This document shows, piece after piece, positions 8,650 through 17,612 of a stretch of 64,000 bases of DNA. The position numbers and the translations under genes were made by a program. Where the stretch lies: positions 62,001 to 126,000 of the forward strand of contig CAVWXN010000008.1 in assembly GCA_963759125.1 (NCBI GenBank), in the 5' to 3' direction. The notes beneath the pieces are model-generated. The model searched no databases and was not told the DNA's origin. It was given only the letters and a program-made list of their open reading frames with translations. Within the stretch, counting starts at the first letter, position 1. Every line of letters begins with the position of its first letter. The DNA comes from JABDQA01 sp963759125 (lineage in GTDB: Bacteria; Desulfobacterota; Desulfobulbia; Desulfobulbales; Desulfocapsaceae).

Positions 8650-10500
8650 TCAGCTGCGTGGAATCGCCGGCAGCGCAATGAAGATGAAGGAATAGAGTGA
8701 CAACAAGAAGAGGTGCATGGTGAGCAGAATAAACATCTTATTGTCGACGGCTGGTCGATTTCTGGCGAGCACAACTCCTATCATCGGCAGGATGGGGAAA
8801 AGATAGCGCCCCTGGGCCTGAAAATCGATGGTCCAGGAACGATGCACCGAGGCCGCCACCAGAGCCAGCGCCAGTCCGCAGACCAGCAGGGCCAACAGGC
8901 GGCCCTCCGTGTCTCCCCTGAAAGCTACTGCCCCGCCGAGAAAGACCAGAAAGACTATCGCGCTCCATTTCATAAGGCGATAATAAGTATCCGATCCGCT
9001 GATGGTGAAATAGCCGTATTTGCCAAAGCCAGTCTGGAAGCTGTGGGCAAACCATCGATATTTCACTATCATCTCTTTCAGCGTCACACCCCGCTGCTTA
9101 AAGTACATCGAAACGTGCTTCTTGTTCAGCTCTGTACTTGGCTTGTACCAGTGATGAGCAGTTTTCTCCTGCATGAGCGCAAGTTTTTCACTTCTCTCTC
9201 CGCCGTTGACATAATAGTCGGCCCCGACGCGAAGGCCCGCAAAGGCCAGGGCAAAGATTGTCACCGCCGCAATCCTTGTCACAACTGACATGCGGTCTTC
9301 GGGATTCTTGAACCAGCGCCAAACAATGAATGCATATACGAGGAGGATAAACGGATAATAGTTTATTTTTAGAAGAAACATCGATCCTAACAGGAGCGCG
9401 ACTAAAAGTAGGTGCCTCAGTGAAGCCTTTCGATCCCTGTCCAGAAGACAGTTGAGAGAACTGCTATCCCGGACGAGCTCACAGCCGGCGAGAAAGCAGA
9501 GAAAAAGTCCGAGGGCATCGGATACGCAATAGCTGAAAATGTACCACAGTTGCGGTGTGAGTAGAAACGGCAGGGCAACAAGGCGAGCCGAAACAGACTT
9601 CACCGTATAGAGGAAGATAAGGCCGAAAAGAAGAAGATTGAAACTCCGCAGTGCAAAGAGTTGATCGATTGCCAACGCTTCCAGCAGTTTCGAGAATTTA
9701 CCCGCGAGAAGATAATAGACCTCGCCATTATTGAGTCTTGACACCCCATAGACGCTATAGGTTTGCTCAATTTCTGGGTCATCTACTTCCGGGGGAAGCC
9801 AATAATTTTGGTAGTACTTACTGGCCTCCAGGTGCACGTATTCATCGGGATGGGCATTGCGCTTGCTTGTTGCCGCCATGACAACAACCAGGGTTAAGAC
9901 AGCAGCGAACAAGACAGGGACAAATCGAAACTCCTTCCCCAGTGGACTGAGACCGGCCACTATCAGCAGGATCAGCGAGCAGATGAGGGCATAACGGGCT
10001 GTTTCAAGAGCCCAATTTACCGATTTGCTGACAAAATTGGGCTGCAACAGCAGGAAAGGGTCTGATCCGGTAGAAATGATCATCAGTCCGGAGAGTCCCG
10101 CTTCGCTTTTTTCGATTTGGTTGAGAGGTTCCAGGCTGGCAAGATCCACTTCGACAGTCTGGTATCCGGACTGTGACAATGTCAATCGATGTAGCGTACC
10201 TCTACCTTCATACTGGAATGGATCGACCCTTATTTTATCTATAGTGCCAAGATCGGTGAAGAAAAATTTATAGCTGGCTTTCCCGGGTTTGAGTCGGACG
10301 CTGCTGCTCTTCTTTTCAGAAAATGGTTTATCACCGGAAGTCCAGTAAAGTTTGAAGATAGATTTGTGTTCAGTCTCAATCTCAAGTTCGACAAACGCCC
10401 GGTTATAAAAAAACAGAAAGTAGTAGGCACAGCCTAGTAGACAGATGGCCAGTGTAAACCAACTTACCACTCCAGCTGTTTTCGTTTTTCTGTCGAACAT
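8650..10500 (-). CDS. multi-spanning membrane protein, DUF2142/GT-C-like
   Basis: 616-residue inner-membrane protein. It has one TM helix at about 11-32, an extracytoplasmic beta-rich segment at about 35-165, then about ten further TM helices. Two features recall the DUF2142/GT-C glycosyltransferase group: an acidic pair in a first-loop motif (HPDEYVH, Asp219-Glu220) and a late QGRYLFPILP motif near residue 570. Such proteins use polyprenyl-phosphate sugars on the periplasmic side. It is the last gene of the minus-strand polysaccharide locus, 4 nt after the 77-aa gene, so it probably modifies or extends the surface glycan. Catalytic function and donor are inferred. Confidence 0.75.
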   Translation of the reverse strand: MFDRKTKTAGVVSWFTLAICLLGCAYYFLFFYNRAFVELEIETEHKSIFKLYWTSGDKPFSEKKSSSVRLKPGKASYKFFFTDLGTIDKIRVDPFQYEGRGTLHRLTLSQSGYQTVEVDLASLEPLNQIEKSEAGLSGLMIISTGSDPFLLLQPNFVSKSVNWALETARYALICSLILLIVAGLSPLGKEFRFVPVLFAAVLTLVVVMAATSKRNAHPDEYVHLEASKYYQNYWLPPEVDDPEIEQTYSVYGVSRLNNGEVYYLLAGKFSKLLEALAIDQLFALRSFNLLLFGLIFLYTVKSVSARLVALPFLLTPQLWYIFSYCVSDALGLFLCFLAGCELVRDSSSLNCLLDRDRKASLRHLLLVALLLGSMFLLKINYYPFILLVYAFIVWRWFKNPEDRMSVVTRIAAVTIFALAFAGLRVGADYYVNGGERSEKLALMQEKTAHHWYKPSTELNKKHVSMYFKQRGVTLKEMIVKYRWFAHSFQTGFGKYGYFTISGSDTYYRLMKWSAIVFLVFLGGAVAFRGDTEGRLLALLVCGLALALVAASVHRSWTIDFQAQGRYLFPILPMIGVVLARNRPAVDNKMFILLTMHLFLLSLYSFIFIALPAIPRS

Positions 10501-10504
10501 ATCG

Positions 10505-10738
10505 TCAATGCTTTTTCAGCTTCTGGTAGAGCCGGTGAAGTTGAGGTTCATAACGAATTAAAAGTCGGAACAGAGGCCGTCCAAACCAATGCAGAAATAA
10601 CAGTGTCAGGCCTGGCCTCAGGCCGGTTCCCATCCGATAGTTTCCTGTGGGCACTACCTTGTTGAGCAGATTGAAGCGCAGTACCCTGAAAAAACTGTTG
10701 CCGGTTATATCGTATCTTGAAGTTTTCAGATTCTTCAT
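10505..10738 (-). CDS. small hypothetical protein of the polysaccharide locus
   Basis: 77-residue basic protein I do not recognise. It starts with ATG immediately after the TAG stop of the 686-aa HAD-type gene and ends 4 nt before the membrane-protein gene. That exact packing is the main reason to believe it is real. The sequence has one amphipathic or hydrophobic stretch (LTLLFLHWFGRPLFRLLI, about 46-63) and many Arg/Lys, suggesting membrane-peripheral attachment. No cysteine and no signal peptide. A role as an accessory to glycan assembly is guessed only from context. Confidence 0.6.
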   Translation of the reverse strand: MKNLKTSRYDITGNSFFRVLRFNLLNKVVPTGNYRMGTGLRPGLTLLFLHWFGRPLFRLLIRYEPQLHRLYQKLKKH

Positions 10739-12799
10739 CTAAATGTTTAATACTGTCCTGATGTGTTTCCAGAATAATCGAGTTCGGAGAAACGGTAAAA
10801 ATCTCAGGCTTAATTCTCCCCGATCCCATAATGGTATGGGGCCCTTAATCTTGCTTTTGCTTGGTTTTGCTGCTCCGTGAAAATCATCAAGGTGATGCCG
10901 GTGCCGCATTGTAACGATTTCAGAGGTTTTCGGGAAGGCCAGTTTGGCCGTCAGCAGATAGCTGAACCAGGGCCGGAAGTCCTCCATGCTGCAGCCCAGG
11001 ACTGATGCGGCGGCCCCATATTTTTCCGCGGCATCGAAAATTCCCTGCTGGAGTGGACTATAATATTCGTCCTGCTCAAGTTCCGCTCTTCCGGTGGCAT
11101 CATCTTTTGTTCTGAATTTGAGCTCGTAGCCCTCCTCGTTGAGTTCATATTTCTCTATGGTTGGATGCGGTGCGCGGCACGCCTCCTCGAACAGATCGCG
11201 GGCGTAGAGTATTGAACTCGCTCCCAAGTCAAATTTGTGCCGATCGTAGACAGCCCCGGTCAAATCATTCTTAAGCTCATCTTTGAAAGGAATTCCTCTG
11301 GTAGCCCCAAATACGTAGCCATGCATCCGGGGGCAATCAGACCGCTGTTTGACGCTGTTGTACAAAAACCTCTGTATGGTGCCGAGCCAGCCGATATCGA
11401 CTACGGCTATTTGCGAATGGTCGAAAAATTCAAGTTCGGTGAGATATCTGATCAAAGCCTCATTTGAATCTTTAGTCTGGGACCTTATTACATCCTGAAA
11501 CTCCTGATTTTCGAGAAGCTCCATTAGCCGAACGGTGAACTTTGGCTCGTAGCCTTCATGCAGTTGTGACAAAACGCTGTCCGCCGTCAACTTGTGGTTG
11601 CTGAGATATGGTTCGAGGGTTTCGAGATCTAGCTGGAAGATTCTAGCGACGTCATGAAAATTTTTATTGCCAGGTGGCAATAAAGCAATATTTGCACTGG
11701 TGGTTGTCAACCCTTCATGGGCACATGAGGCGCCGGCAAGAGCCATTCTACTGACATAAAGGTATTCGGTTTCCGGCAGGTTTCCATCGGGAAAAAGTAT
11801 CGGAGTGCAGATGTCCCAAACCTTCTTGAAGGTGTATCCTTCCCTCGAAAAAAAGAACACCTTGGTTAATCCAAGCCTCCGGCATTCCTCAGCTAGGTAA
11901 TGGACGAAGGCTCCGATCATCGGTCCAAGAAAATTGTAGCCTTCGATATAGAGATCATCGCGTTCAATATTTTCAGCTTCCAAAGGCAGCATCAGTTGCT
12001 GAAGCGCCCTCCCCCTGTAAAACGGCCGGCCTCGACTGTAATTGTGGTAACGCTTTACCAGGGCTTTCCGGAGCTTTTCATCGCTGTCGTTGAGTACCAA
12101 TGAAGTGATGCCAAACTCAGAAGGCCGCACCCCATCTGAGATTGGGTTGTCACCGATATGAAGCCATGAGGAAGTATTTATCTTGAATTTTTGTTGTATC
12201 AGAGGAAAAGCCTGCCCTGAGGCCTTAGCCAGAAATGTATCTGCAGAAGAAACCACATCTTCAACCAGTGACAGCAACCCGGCTCGCTCAACCAGCACCT
12301 TCAGATGTTCGGAAGGCAGATAAATGTCAGAAATGATGATTACTCGCTTGTCAAGCCCACGCAGTTCCTCGAGCAGTCCAGCAAACAGCTGGCGCGGAAC
12401 AAGCATGCGGCTCTCCATCTCGAGTTCGTATCCCGTCACATCTTCCAGCAGCTGTTCATGGTATCGGCTACCAAATATCTGTTTGAGAACCTGCTCCATA
12501 AAAATTGGATAGCAGGCTTCATGATCCGCAAATTTTTGGCCTGTTTCCTGCCGCTGCTGCTGCTCGATACGGTCTCGTATCTTTTGCACCGTCCGCCATG
12601 ATTTCATGATTCCATGGTTGTCGGTCAGTGCTGATATATAGCGGGCAACTGGCAGCTTGACCTGATCTGGGTCGTGAATTCTCCGAATCAGGAGGGTGTC
12701 GAAAAGATCGAAAGTGACAGTTTCAAACTCTGCAATTCGACTTCTGGCGTGCTCTATGAGCTTAGCGAGGGTATGAAAGGTTTGTGGCTGTTTCATCAT
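10739..12799 (-). CDS. large HAD-superfamily protein of a polysaccharide locus
   Basis: 686-residue soluble protein. The N-terminal HAD hydrolase domain shows motif I TFDLFDTLL (Asp31, Asp34), motif II IIISDIYLPS near 155, and motif III GDNPISDGVRPSEFG near 217. The C-terminal half (about 290-650) contains VFFFSREGYTFKKVW near 312 and DIGWLGTIQ near 475, patterns seen in large HAD-like proteins encoded within O-antigen and capsule loci. The substrate is unknown; these proteins are presumed phosphatases or phosphotransferases in glycan decoration. Its start overlaps the upstream glycosyltransferase stop by 4 nt (12796-12799), showing an operon. Confidence 0.8.
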   Translation of the reverse strand: MMKQPQTFHTLAKLIEHARSRIAEFETVTFDLFDTLLIRRIHDPDQVKLPVARYISALTDNHGIMKSWRTVQKIRDRIEQQQRQETGQKFADHEACYPIFMEQVLKQIFGSRYHEQLLEDVTGYELEMESRMLVPRQLFAGLLEELRGLDKRVIIISDIYLPSEHLKVLVERAGLLSLVEDVVSSADTFLAKASGQAFPLIQQKFKINTSSWLHIGDNPISDGVRPSEFGITSLVLNDSDEKLRKALVKRYHNYSRGRPFYRGRALQQLMLPLEAENIERDDLYIEGYNFLGPMIGAFVHYLAEECRRLGLTKVFFFSREGYTFKKVWDICTPILFPDGNLPETEYLYVSRMALAGASCAHEGLTTTSANIALLPPGNKNFHDVARIFQLDLETLEPYLSNHKLTADSVLSQLHEGYEPKFTVRLMELLENQEFQDVIRSQTKDSNEALIRYLTELEFFDHSQIAVVDIGWLGTIQRFLYNSVKQRSDCPRMHGYVFGATRGIPFKDELKNDLTGAVYDRHKFDLGASSILYARDLFEEACRAPHPTIEKYELNEEGYELKFRTKDDATGRAELEQDEYYSPLQQGIFDAAEKYGAAASVLGCSMEDFRPWFSYLLTAKLAFPKTSEIVTMRHRHHLDDFHGAAKPSKSKIKGPIPLWDRGELSLRFLPFLRTRLFWKHIRTVLNI

Positions 12800-13728
12800 T
12801 CAGCCTTTCGGCCGGAACCGCCGAGCTGTTTTTTCCCCCAGACTGACAAGGCCTCTTTAAGGTTCTTCAGCGCCGGTCTCACTCCTGCAGGGCTTGCGGG
12901 AGCGTGCTGCCGACGGACCAGGTTCAGTTCTTTCTCAAGCTTAACGAGTCTTCTGCTGCCAGCCGAGACGAAGCCCCGATAGGCTTCCGGTATGGCTGCA
13001 AGCATATATTTTTCGATTAACTGCTGGTCCTGTTCTCTGCCCTTAATTGCCGCCTCGGCCAGGGTATTCCCGCCATGAATCCGATAATAAAGAAGTTTCT
13101 GGTCATGAACATAGTCGACCCTGTCCTCAAATCGGGCAAGCATCCTGAAAATGAAATCGTAATCGTGAAGATACCTCAGGGAAGAGAACGGTCCTACCTC
13201 AAGAGCGGCATCGCGGGTCATGAATAGGTTGGAGGTAGTGACCATGAAATTGCCATGAAGAAAGGCCGTGTAGAGATCCTCGCAGTTGAAATAATATTCC
13301 CGATTATCATGGTGCCAAACATTCCAGCCAAAATCAGGATCGCTGAATTCCGAGTTCTGGTCATCGATTGGAATGACATCCGAGAAAACGCAAACCTTGT
13401 CACTCTCCCGGCAAAACCTGAGAAGCTCTTCCAGCCGGTTGGAAGTGAAGATATCGTCTGAATTCAGAATTGCTACGAACTCCCCTCGAGCCAGGGAAAT
13501 GCCGCGATTGATAGTATTGTAGGCATCCTGGTTTTCCTGAAAAAAATAGCGGATTCTCTGGTCTTCGTAGCCCTGGATAACTTCTTCGGTCCTGTCGGTT
13601 GAACCATCGTTGACCACGACCAGTTCAAAGTCCTGACAGGTCTGTTTGAGAACTGAGTCTATCGCAACCCCCACGAAACGTTCATGATTATAAGCAGGAA
13701 TTACGACAGAGATCAGAGGTTGGGCCAT
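12796..13728 (-). CDS. family 2 glycosyltransferase
   Basis: 310-residue GT-A fold transferase using a nucleotide-activated sugar, probably for surface polysaccharide. Seen: the N-terminal SVVIPAYNHERFVGVAIDSV start, VVNDGSTDRT near 38-47, and the metal-binding LNSDDIF (Asp91-Asp92). There is a later HDYDFIFRML acceptor-side motif near 188. The C-terminal tail (about 255-310) is basic and may be membrane-associated. It overlaps the HAD-type gene by 4 nt and follows the 812-aa glycosyltransferase after 90 nt. Donor and acceptor sugars cannot be read from the sequence. Confidence 0.92.
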   Translation of the reverse strand: MAQPLISVVIPAYNHERFVGVAIDSVLKQTCQDFELVVVNDGSTDRTEEVIQGYEDQRIRYFFQENQDAYNTINRGISLARGEFVAILNSDDIFTSNRLEELLRFCRESDKVCVFSDVIPIDDQNSEFSDPDFGWNVWHHDNREYYFNCEDLYTAFLHGNFMVTTSNLFMTRDAALEVGPFSSLRYLHDYDFIFRMLARFEDRVDYVHDQKLLYYRIHGGNTLAEAAIKGREQDQQLIEKYMLAAIPEAYRGFVSAGSRRLVKLEKELNLVRRQHAPASPAGVRPALKNLKEALSVWGKKQLGGSGRKAE

Positions 13729-13818
13729 GGTTTTGAACCAAGTAGTGGGTTGCGTTTAGTTGGTTAGTATCATTCAGTTTTCAATCTAATCGAAGACGGT
13801 GCTGTACCTACTTTAGAT

Positions 13819-16257
13819 TCAGGTTTCCGTCAAGGTTTGTTTGCCCCTGGCTCCGGTCAGCCACTGCTGAAACTCTTCTGTGCTGAGCCCGCTGCTGACA
13901 AGCTGTCCAAGGTTATACCATCGATTGAAAAGTGCGAGTTGCTCAAGGTGCTGTTGCTGGAAATAATGCTTTTCTTTTATTGCCTCAGCACCCTCGTCAA
14001 TTTCCACATCGCAGGCTCTCCCATAGGTTACCACGGCATCGGGGGTGTAGAGAATCTTTTTACCGCTGCTATGGGCCCGGTAGGATAAATCCAGCATTGA
14101 CAGATAACGCGGGAAACGTCTGAAGTCGAAACCTCCCAAATCGACAAGGTGGCGGCGGCGAATCAGACAGATATGATACTCACATCCATTTATGTATTGT
14201 AGATTGTGCAAACCGCTGGCATGCCTCGAGGCAGATGCTACAAAGGAGCAGAAATAAGATGCAGTGTGGTTGCCCAGATCAGGTAAAACAAAAGAGGGAC
14301 CATCGTTTCCATCGTAGCTCAACCGTCCACAAATAATGGCGATATCGTCATCGAGTTGTGATTTGGAGACAAGTTCTTTAAGCCAATCCGGTGTTATCCG
14401 GGGTGCACCATATCCCAACAGGGCAATGAAGTCAGAAGTTGAGTGGTCAGCGATCTTCTGAATTGCCTCTATCTGGTTCTCTGAACGTTGGATCAGCCGC
14501 CCGCCTGATTCCTTTGATCCGCTGCCAGCTTCTACCTCGGGAGCTGATATAAACGTACAATTCGTATACTCGGTAGTGTCCGTCAACCGTTGTCTCTCAT
14601 TTTTTCCCCCATCACCGAGAACAACCACGGTCACAGATGGTTCAACCTCGAGATCAAGCCGAAGACGATAATGAAAATTCAGATCTGCGTCGGCCACACC
14701 TATTCCCTTCCTCTGCTCCCCCAGATGCTTCTCGAGGGCTTTTCTTCCCGCCATATGGGCATAAGGCTTCTGGCCATGGTCAATGCTGGTGGAAGTTGCG
14801 ACAGCCCTCCAATGATAGAGAATCCGCGGGATGTGGTGGATTATTTCAGTCTGGCTTGCCAGTCTGAGAATCAGATCATAATCCTGGGCCCCATCGTATT
14901 CGCTGTAAAGCCCCCCGGAACGATCGAACAGCTCCTTGGCAACGACTACGAGATGAGTGATGTAATTATGCGAGTAGAGCAATGCCTTATTAAAGGCGGG
15001 TTTGTGGAAAACTGCGTGACGTGACCCATCATCGCCGATCAGGTCTTCATCGGTATAAAATACCTCTGCATCATCGAGGTTGATTTCTTTGACAACCTGA
15101 AAAAGGCAATCCAGTGACAATTCGTCGTCGTTATCCAGAAAACCAATATACTCCCCCTTGGCCAGGTCGGCCCCGATTTGGGTTGCAGCCGAAATGCCTC
15201 TATTGCTGTCGTTGAAAACACAAGTGATTCTTCTATCCAGCGCCGCCCATTTCTCCAGCGTCTCTCTAACTTCGATCATGGAACTGCAGTCATCGACAAG
15301 CAATAGTTCCCAATACGGGTAAGTCTGGTATAACACCGATCTCACACAATTGTTTAGAAATGCAGGTGTGGGGTTATAGACTGGTACAACAACGGACACC
15401 ACGGGTTTTTTGACTAAGGAGGCTATCTCTTTGTTTATTTCACATAGGTCAAACAGTCCTTTGCTCAGGTAGTGCCCCAGAGGTGACTCCACCTCTTGAT
15501 CTTTTTGATAACGTTCGCCGTAATAGCGTGGATCGAAGTGTGAATCGGGTGACAGACCTGATGATTCTCCAACGCTTAGATAATGGAGTAACGGATCGCT
15601 GCAGGAGTCCGATTCTTCGCTTAATTGTTGAACATAGCTCGGTGGGTCAAAGCGCGGGACAGGGCTTTTCCCTGCCAATGATCCGTGCAATTTATAATGC
15701 TTTAGCGCATTTCTACGAGCAGTCTCCGGCAACGGTGTCTTATCAAGATACCAACCGTGAGAGAAAAAGATCGAAGCATCAAGTCCCTTCTCCATATTGT
15801 TCATTATGTAGTGAAGCAATGGGTTGATGGAAGGTTCTTTCCATCCTGAAGATTCCCGGTAGAAATCGGGTTCAAAAAAGGCACTGGGCATGAGATTCGA
15901 TTTCCAGCCCTCCAGTAAATAGTGGCTGAAAGGATGCCTTGAACCAATCTGATCTCCATAGTGAGACAGGTAGAAATAGGTGTCGAACAGTGGATGCGGA
16001 TCCAGAAGCTGTATCCACTTGTCTGGCGAAATGTCTACAGAGGAAAGCTGATTTCTGGAAATCTCGAAGTAGAACCAGAGCGGATCAGCGGCTTCGCTGA
16101 ATCCGCTGATCACATCCTCATTTGATTCTCGTTTCAACAGGGAAAAAAAATAGTCAGGATCAAAAACGTTTAGAGACCGGATTCTCCGATAATCCCGGTA
16201 ATCACGGCTGAGCAGATATTTAAGAGCGAGGCTTATTTTGTTCAATGTCGCCATCAA
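13819..16257 (-). CDS. large family 2 glycosyltransferase with N-terminal FDP/HYL repeats
   Basis: 812 residues in three parts. Residues about 30-270 hold roughly five degenerate ~45-55-aa repeats with cores such as FDPDYF, FEPDFYR, NPLLHYI, FDPPSYV, DPLLHYLSVG, FDPRYYG and PLGHYLSKG, a module often found in front of bacterial GT2 domains. Residues about 285-500 are a full GT2 domain (VVSVVVPVYNP, LVDDCS, LDNDDELS, TDEDLI, HNYITHLVV). Residues about 535-812 look like a second, degenerate GT2-like domain (PSVTVVVLGDGG, LLGYGAPRI). It probably adds sugars to the surface glycan at the cytoplasmic face. The 28-nt gap to the next glycosyltransferase gene upstream supports an operon. Confidence 0.88.
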   Translation of the reverse strand: MMATLNKISLALKYLLSRDYRDYRRIRSLNVFDPDYFFSLLKRESNEDVISGFSEAADPLWFYFEISRNQLSSVDISPDKWIQLLDPHPLFDTYFYLSHYGDQIGSRHPFSHYLLEGWKSNLMPSAFFEPDFYRESSGWKEPSINPLLHYIMNNMEKGLDASIFFSHGWYLDKTPLPETARRNALKHYKLHGSLAGKSPVPRFDPPSYVQQLSEESDSCSDPLLHYLSVGESSGLSPDSHFDPRYYGERYQKDQEVESPLGHYLSKGLFDLCEINKEIASLVKKPVVSVVVPVYNPTPAFLNNCVRSVLYQTYPYWELLLVDDCSSMIEVRETLEKWAALDRRITCVFNDSNRGISAATQIGADLAKGEYIGFLDNDDELSLDCLFQVVKEINLDDAEVFYTDEDLIGDDGSRHAVFHKPAFNKALLYSHNYITHLVVVAKELFDRSGGLYSEYDGAQDYDLILRLASQTEIIHHIPRILYHWRAVATSTSIDHGQKPYAHMAGRKALEKHLGEQRKGIGVADADLNFHYRLRLDLEVEPSVTVVVLGDGGKNERQRLTDTTEYTNCTFISAPEVEAGSGSKESGGRLIQRSENQIEAIQKIADHSTSDFIALLGYGAPRITPDWLKELVSKSQLDDDIAIICGRLSYDGNDGPSFVLPDLGNHTASYFCSFVASASRHASGLHNLQYINGCEYHICLIRRRHLVDLGGFDFRRFPRYLSMLDLSYRAHSSGKKILYTPDAVVTYGRACDVEIDEGAEAIKEKHYFQQQHLEQLALFNRWYNLGQLVSSGLSTEEFQQWLTGARGKQTLTET

Positions 16258-16285
16258 CGATTTGCTGTTCTGACCAATTACATAC

Positions 16286-17482
16286 TCAGCTGTTTCTGGG
16301 TTTTAAAAATTTGTACAGGGAAAATTTTCTGGCAGAAGATTCGATGGTTTCACGACTCCTGGCTATGATGGCCCTTAGCGCCTCATCGCCATGAGAGATC
16401 AGATCAATGGTTATGACCACCTCCTGAACACCTGTGAGTGTCGCCGGATTCAAACCGAAAAAGATCTGCGGGTCTTCTGTTGAAAACATGAAACAACCAC
16501 CGTCCTTGTAATCGGCGTTGGAATTCAGATCTCTGGGATCGATCGCCGGGGATTCAGTGTCGCCTAGCAGCTCTATTCTATCGAGATTAATACAGACCGG
16601 ACAATCGGCTGGGTCGTAGCGAAGCGCCTGTACGTTCTCATATTCTCCGATCGGGAACCTGATGGTTCTCCTCCCGGGTTCGATTTTCCTGACAACACTC
16701 GAATTGTCGCCTATCCCTTTTCCGCAATCGACATAGAGCCTGCTGGTGAGATACTGTTCACGAAGATCAAGCAATGGCTCAAGCCAGACTTCTATATGAT
16801 CCGAAAAAAGTTTCTGATGTCGTTGAAATATTCTCTTGAACATTTCAATTTTCTGAGCTTTTTCCTTGCTGCGGACCATCGAATCCGGCGAAACACGATA
16901 GAAAAAATATTTCCCTTCAAGACGACGGACTTTACGCCCCCTGCCGATCAAGGACAGCCAAAACTCATAATCTTCCCAACCGTGAACCATGCCCGGATCA
17001 TAACCTCCGGTTATCATCCAGTCTTCTTTTCTAAACAGGGCGGTACAGAAAATGATGTTGTCCTTGAGCATCTCTTCGAGACTGAACTCCGGTAGCGACC
17101 AGTCTCCCTCCACCGCTCCGAACAATCCTGCCCGACAATAGACGATACCGATCTGATTGTCGGACTCTAGGACCTCAACCGCCTCAGATAAGTAGTCCGG
17201 TGCGATCTTGTCATCGGCATCTAGAGGAAGAATATATTGGCCCTTAGCCTCTGCAATGCCGTTATTTCTCGCTGCTGCAAGACCCTGATTCGAAGTTCTC
17301 ACGACTCTGATGCCAGGACCTTCCAGCGCTTCACATACTTTGGCCGTCTGCTGGTCGTCTGAGCCATCATCGACAATGATTATCTCAAGGTCCTCGAAAG
17401 TCTGGGAACGCACCGACTCAATGGCCTCGTGCAGGAATTTCCCCTGATTGTAGCACGGAATGATCACGCTGACTGCGGGCAT
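16286..17482 (-). CDS. family 2 glycosyltransferase with extra C-terminal domain
   Basis: 398 residues. Residues 1-230 form a GT-A domain: VSVIIPCYNQGKFLHEAI, IIVDDGSDD near 36-44, the donor/metal site LPLDADDKI (Asp88, Asp90, Asp91), and HGWEDYEFWLSL near 167-178, the usual ED motif of inverting GT2 enzymes. Residues about 240-370 are a separate beta-rich region (GRRTIRFPIGEYENVQALRYD) of a kind found in other glycan-locus proteins, perhaps a carbohydrate- or protein-binding module. It lies between the sulfotransferase and the 812-aa transferase genes, all on the minus strand. Confidence 0.9.
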   Translation of the reverse strand: MPAVSVIIPCYNQGKFLHEAIESVRSQTFEDLEIIIVDDGSDDQQTAKVCEALEGPGIRVVRTSNQGLAAARNNGIAEAKGQYILPLDADDKIAPDYLSEAVEVLESDNQIGIVYCRAGLFGAVEGDWSLPEFSLEEMLKDNIIFCTALFRKEDWMITGGYDPGMVHGWEDYEFWLSLIGRGRKVRRLEGKYFFYRVSPDSMVRSKEKAQKIEMFKRIFQRHQKLFSDHIEVWLEPLLDLREQYLTSRLYVDCGKGIGDNSSVVRKIEPGRRTIRFPIGEYENVQALRYDPADCPVCINLDRIELLGDTESPAIDPRDLNSNADYKDGGCFMFSTEDPQIFFGLNPATLTGVQEVVITIDLISHGDEALRAIIARSRETIESSARKFSLYKFLKPRNS

Positions 17483-17612
17483 GATGGATGTCCCTTCTTC
17501 TCTCGTTAAAATCGTTAAATTCAGGGAGGACTCGTTCTCAATCTTTATATTAACGTGTTTGGTGCTATAGGTAAACTTTGGTTACCGGGGGACCAACCAA
17601 CTTCATCTATTC

